A stretch of 64,000 nt of DNA, taken from contig NZ_MPNT01000001.1 in NCBI RefSeq assembly GCF_001907675.1, positions 310,001-374,000 on the forward strand, in the 5' to 3' direction. Of this stretch, positions 61,253 through 64,000 are shown in pieces. Numbering within the stretch: position 1 is the stretch's first letter; each line of letters opens with the position of its first letter. A program made the translations under genes and the position numbers. The notes beneath the pieces are model-generated. The model searched no databases. It saw only the letters and a program-made list of their open reading frames with translations, and was not told where the DNA came from. Source of the DNA: Mycobacterium paraffinicum. GTDB taxonomy: Bacteria > Actinomycetota > Actinomycetes > Mycobacteriales > Mycobacteriaceae.

Positions 61253-61453
61253 TCAGCCCTCACCTTCGGTGATGAGAATTGCCTGAAGCGGGCAGAGGTC
61301 GGCGGCTTCCTGGACTTTGTGCTCGAGTTCGGCGGGAATCGCGTCGACCCGCACGTGGGAGACCAGTTCGTCGTTGAGCTCGAAAACCTCACCGCACACC
61401 CGGGTGCACAATCCCGTACCGCTGCACTCGTCTTCGTCGATTTCGACTCTCAT
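61253..61453 (-). CDS. Ferredoxin, [3Fe-4S] P450-type
   Basis: 66-residue acidic ferredoxin. The cluster pattern is C10-x5-C16-x3-C20 near the N-terminus and C54-P near the end (DLCPLQAI), the layout of single-cluster [3Fe-4S] ferredoxins that serve bacterial P450s. Cys20 occupies a position often held by Ala, so a fourth ligand may be available. ATG 61453 overlaps the amidohydrolase stop (ATGA); the P450 ATG follows its stop directly. It should pass electrons to the P450 at 60038. Confidence 0.93.
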   Translation of the reverse strand: MRVEIDEDECSGTGLCTRVCGEVFELNDELVSHVRVDAIPAELEHKVQEAADLCPLQAILITEGEG

Positions 61454-62826
61454 CGCAACCCTCCAATCTCGCCGCGACGGTGCTCGGCAACCAGTTCCCG
61501 CGCCCATCCCAAGTCGTCGCGCGCTGCTGTCTGGGCCGCGGCTTGTAGGTCGATGCCGTAGATCCGGGCGGCGTTGAGGCCCAGGATCTTTCCCTTGGCC
61601 CGATCGGTCAGCGGGACGTACCCGTACTTTTCGCAGAGGTCGTCCGGTATTTGGAATGCCCGGAAGGCGTCGATCAACGGTTGAGCCCCGCCGTACCAGA
61701 TGCTGTCGGTGCCCCATATCACGTTGTCCTCACCAAGTATCGCGATGAGCTTGCCCAACACGTGCGCGGCTTCGATGGGCCGACGAATCATGGCGAACCA
61801 GGTCGTGCCCAATTCGGCGTACACGTTGCTACCCCGCCCCAGTCCCTCCTCCTCGACCGACCGCAGCAAACGGTTCACTCCCAGATGTGCTGATTGGTCG
61901 CTGTAGGGTCCCTCACCCGGATCGTCGGGCTCGGCGAACTCATAACCGGAGTGATAGATCACGAAGTCGAGGTCGGGGAAGGCCCGCGCCGCCGGTCCGA
62001 TGTCGCGGGGCGACCCGTTGTCGACCAACAGGCTGATTCCCTTGTGCGCGCATACGAGTTTGACGTCGAGTTCGCGTGCGCGCTGCAGAAACGGAAAGCC
62101 GTGCCGTTCGTCGTCGAGCATCCATCCCCCTTGCCAGCCGCCGGCGCCAAGCCGTCCCGGGGTGTAGACCTTCCAGCCGACGGGGTCGAATTCCTCCTTC
62201 CATTGCGCCATCTGCTCGATCTCTTCGACCCGTTCGGCGTGTACGACGGCATGGTTGAGCAGGCGCCCGGGACCGGCCATCTCGTCGACGAGGCGACGCA
62301 CGGTGGACATTTCGAAGTTGGTCAGGGTGTCCGGCCCGGAGGTGAGCACCGCGACAGCGTTCTCGGTTTCGAGGAAGACGTTGGTCACGTATTCGGCGAG
62401 ATCACGGCGGTGCAGATCGTCCATCTCATGCCACCAACTCGGCATGTAGGCGCGGTAGAGCGAATCGATCGCGGGGGAGCTGGCCACCCCTCGGTCGGCC
62501 AGGAAGTGTGTCTGCACATCGATCACCGTCTCGGGGCCGCTGAAGATCTCCGCCGCCGCGGCGTCGTCGAGCGTCGCCTCGACCGGGACATCGAAGAACG
62601 TCGCGCCCCATTCCTCGTTGAGTGCGCGCAATCCCGCTGCCGTGCCGGATCGGCCGGTCACCAGCCGCTGCGATGCCACATTGCGCCGATCGCCAGCATC
62701 GTCGAGCACCGCCGACGTGTGCCTGATCACCCTGCGGTCGGCCGCCGAATATCGCCGCGGCGCATACTCGTCGGTGTTGCGTCGCTGCATGAACAGCGGT
62801 GTGGATTCAGGATCGGGCCTGGTCAC
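61450..62826 (-). CDS. Amidohydrolase family 2, long divergent member
   Basis: 458-residue amidohydrolase-2 enzyme with about 100 extra N-terminal residues (PRRYSAADRR, NVASQRLVTGRSG). The N-terminal metal region is TVIDVQTHFLAD; KLVCAHKGISLLVD and DFVIYHSGYEFAEPD give histidines, and VIWGTDSIWYGGAQP the late metal aspartate. It is clearly different from the other five in the window. It starts at a GTG with GAGAG upstream, 39 bases after the GTAC operator. It heads the ferredoxin-P450-crotonase operon. Confidence 0.87.
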   Translation of the reverse strand: MTRPDPESTPLFMQRRNTDEYAPRRYSAADRRVIRHTSAVLDDAGDRRNVASQRLVTGRSGTAAGLRALNEEWGATFFDVPVEATLDDAAAAEIFSGPETVIDVQTHFLADRGVASSPAIDSLYRAYMPSWWHEMDDLHRRDLAEYVTNVFLETENAVAVLTSGPDTLTNFEMSTVRRLVDEMAGPGRLLNHAVVHAERVEEIEQMAQWKEEFDPVGWKVYTPGRLGAGGWQGGWMLDDERHGFPFLQRARELDVKLVCAHKGISLLVDNGSPRDIGPAARAFPDLDFVIYHSGYEFAEPDDPGEGPYSDQSAHLGVNRLLRSVEEEGLGRGSNVYAELGTTWFAMIRRPIEAAHVLGKLIAILGEDNVIWGTDSIWYGGAQPLIDAFRAFQIPDDLCEKYGYVPLTDRAKGKILGLNAARIYGIDLQAAAQTAARDDLGWARELVAEHRRGEIGGLR

Positions 62827-62864
62827 GGACTCTCAATCAGCTGGAGCGCATCGATACACAATCA

Positions 62865-62881
62865 TTTATACAGCGTACAAC
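62865..62881. promoter_or_regulatory. GTAC palindrome, operator copy 4
   Basis: TTTATACAGCGTACAAC: arms TTTATAC and GTACAAC, with two deviations from perfect symmetry. It lies 39 bases before the amidohydrolase start and 36 bases after the stop of the crotonase at 62917. Confidence 0.6.
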
Positions 62882-62916
62882 GCGCTCCGCGGGGAGTCAC
62901 CGCTGGCGGTGGCGGG

Positions 62917-63699
62917 TTATCCATCCTGCGACAGGCGCTTCTTGAGCGCATCGATGTGACTGCGATGCTCTTGGCTGGTCATCAGCGTGGTGTTCGCCAT
63001 CCGCTCCAGGTCACGCCCGGATGCCCGGTCCAAACGGTCGGCAAGGTCGATGGCCAGCTTGGCCATGCCCACCGCCTCACCCGGCAACGCCGCCAATTTG
63101 GCGACAAAATCCGCCACCTCGTCCGCGAACAAATCCGGCGGGTACACCGCGTGGACCAAGCCGATACGCAACGCCTCCTCGGCGGTCACCGCCTTTCCCG
63201 CCATCACCAGCCACCGCGCCCACGCCGGCCCGACCGTGCGCGTCAGGCGGCTCGTTCCGCCGCTGCCCGGCAGCACACCCAGCTTGATCTCGGGCAGTCC
63301 GAACCGCGCCGGTGTTGCAGCCAGGCGGAAGTCACACGACAGCGCCAATTCGAGCGCCCCGCCTAGGCACGGTCCGTGGGCGGCAACCACGACCGGCTTC
63401 TCGACTTGTTCGAAAAGGTCGAATAGATCGTGAATTTCGCGATACCGGCGACGCAACTTGACCCCGCTGGGGTCCTGATCGTCATCGACCCGGTGGCCAA
63501 CGTCGAAACCGGCGCTGAAGTATTCGCCGCGGCCTGCGATCAACAGGACGCGGAGGGCGCTGTCGTCTGCGAAGGTGGAAATCGCCGTGCGCAAAGCGTT
63601 CTCGGCCTGGCGATCTATCGCGTTGAGCTTGTCGGGTCGATTCCAGGTCAGCGTCAAGACGGGGCCATCACGCGTCAATAATGCGGCAGACTGGGTCAT
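62917..63699 (-). CDS. Enoyl-CoA hydratase, canonical
   Basis: 260-residue enoyl-CoA hydratase. LTWNRPDKLNAIDRQ, YFSAGFDVG, GPCLGGALELALSCDF (first catalytic Glu) and FGLPEIKLGVLPGSGGTSRL (second catalytic Glu) are intact, in contrast to the three other crotonases in the window. It should hydrate 2-enoyl-CoA to 3-hydroxyacyl-CoA. The ATG at 63699 overlaps the stop of the upstream acyl-CoA dehydrogenase as ATGA; the long frame beyond it is an artefact. It is the second gene of an operon that extends past the window. Confidence 0.92.
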   Translation of the reverse strand: MTQSAALLTRDGPVLTLTWNRPDKLNAIDRQAENALRTAISTFADDSALRVLLIAGRGEYFSAGFDVGHRVDDDQDPSGVKLRRRYREIHDLFDLFEQVEKPVVVAAHGPCLGGALELALSCDFRLAATPARFGLPEIKLGVLPGSGGTSRLTRTVGPAWARWLVMAGKAVTAEEALRIGLVHAVYPPDLFADEVADFVAKLAALPGEAVGMAKLAIDLADRLDRASGRDLERMANTTLMTSQEHRSHIDALKKRLSQDG

Positions 63700-64000
63700 C
63701 TGGACATCAGGGCTCCCCATCGGGCCGTCGCCACCGCGCGGCTGTGCGCTTCGAGCCCGCCCAGTTCGAGGGTCAGCCCCTGCGCCCGGGTGGTGTACAC
63801 GTGCAAAGGGTATTCCGTGGTGAAGCCCATCGCGCCGGTCAGCTGGTGGGTCTCGGCGACCACATGCTTGGCCGCCGCGTTCGCATAGCTGGCTGCTGTT
63901 GCAGCCGTTTCCGGCGCGGCGCCCAGCGCTGCGGCTTCCAAGGCAAGCCAGCGGGTGCCCTCGACGAGCACGGCGCACTCCGCCAGGCGGTGGCGTACGG
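63696..64000 (-). CDS. Acyl-CoA dehydrogenase, C-terminal part only
   Basis: The last about 100 residues of an acyl-CoA dehydrogenase; the rest lies beyond the right edge. HVVAETHQLTGAMGFTTEYPLHVYTTRAQ is the C-terminal helix region of the smaller-subunit FadE type (compare GGIGVTWEHD in 47233). The stop overlaps the hydratase start. It is probably one member of another dehydrogenase pair. Confidence 0.85.
   Translation of the reverse strand, partial: VRHRLAECAVLVEGTRWLALEAAALGAAPETAATAASYANAAAKHVVAETHQLTGAMGFTTEYPLHVYTTRAQGLTLELGGLEAHSRAVATARWGALMSR

Noticed and set aside
61894..63366. 490-codon plus-strand frame
   Set aside because: Antisense to the amidohydrolase at 61450 and the hydratase at 62917, both with full motifs; no ribosome site or family similarity.
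1..64000. Search for CRISPR arrays, tRNA/rRNA genes, complete insertion sequences and phage attachment sites
   Set aside because: No regular direct repeats, no tRNA-like cloverleaf, no transposase motifs and no terminal inverted repeats were seen by eye.

Overview
The window is high-GC DNA from an actinobacterium, most likely a nontuberculous Mycobacterium. The P450 at 21344 and the racemase at 10489 read along almost their whole length like the M. tuberculosis proteins CYP125 and Mcr as I remember them. There is also a mycofactocin-type dehydrogenase and a very high density of fadD, fadE, P450 and amidohydrolase genes. Almost every gene belongs to lipid, sterol or isoprenoid catabolism. No tRNA, rRNA, CRISPR array, complete insertion sequence or phage gene was seen.

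Segment A (1 to about 42.0 kb) is a series of short divergent operons. Their intergenic regions carry unusually AT-rich 17-27 bp boxes. In order it holds: a FadA5-like thiolase; a VOC protein; amidohydrolase-2 genes at 2724, 5684, 20048 and 36276; acyl-CoA ligases at 4022, 8912, 11653 and 34716; four CaiB/BaiF proteins including a convincing alpha-methylacyl-CoA racemase; a Cys-form UGSC-family protein with an overlapping partner; a GntR/FCD regulator; two noncanonical crotonases; a CYP125-like P450 plus two other P450s; an EXPERA/emopamil-binding-like membrane protein; a mycofactocin-type SDR with an aldehyde dehydrogenase; a DUF35 plus Ltp2-like thiolase-fold pair; two NTF2-fold proteins; and one unpaired acyl-CoA dehydrogenase. 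Together these could cover terminal hydroxylation, oxidation to the acid, CoA ligation, epimerisation of a methyl branch, beta-oxidation, thiolysis and retro-aldol cleavage, the logic of sterol side-chain removal.

The two segments meet in about 0.8 kb of gene-poor sequence (41784-42564). It contains a decayed 3' end of an amidohydrolase gene related to the intact one at 48388.

Segment B (42.6 kb to the end) has a second catabolic set: three acyl-CoA ligases, two paired acyl-CoA dehydrogenase sets plus a third cut by the window edge, two MaoC-like proteins, an aldehyde dehydrogenase, a VOC protein, two SDRs, two amidohydrolases, two crotonases, and a P450 with its own ferredoxin. Genes are packed with 4-bp start/stop overlaps. 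The leading promoters of four transcription units each carry one copy of a 17-bp palindrome (TTyGTAC-N3-GTACrAm). A TetR regulator lies beside one copy, so segment B looks like a single small regulon. The substrate of either segment cannot be read from the sequence. No recognisable steroid-ring dioxygenase is present, so the window probably supplies side-chain or acyclic-portion chemistry.
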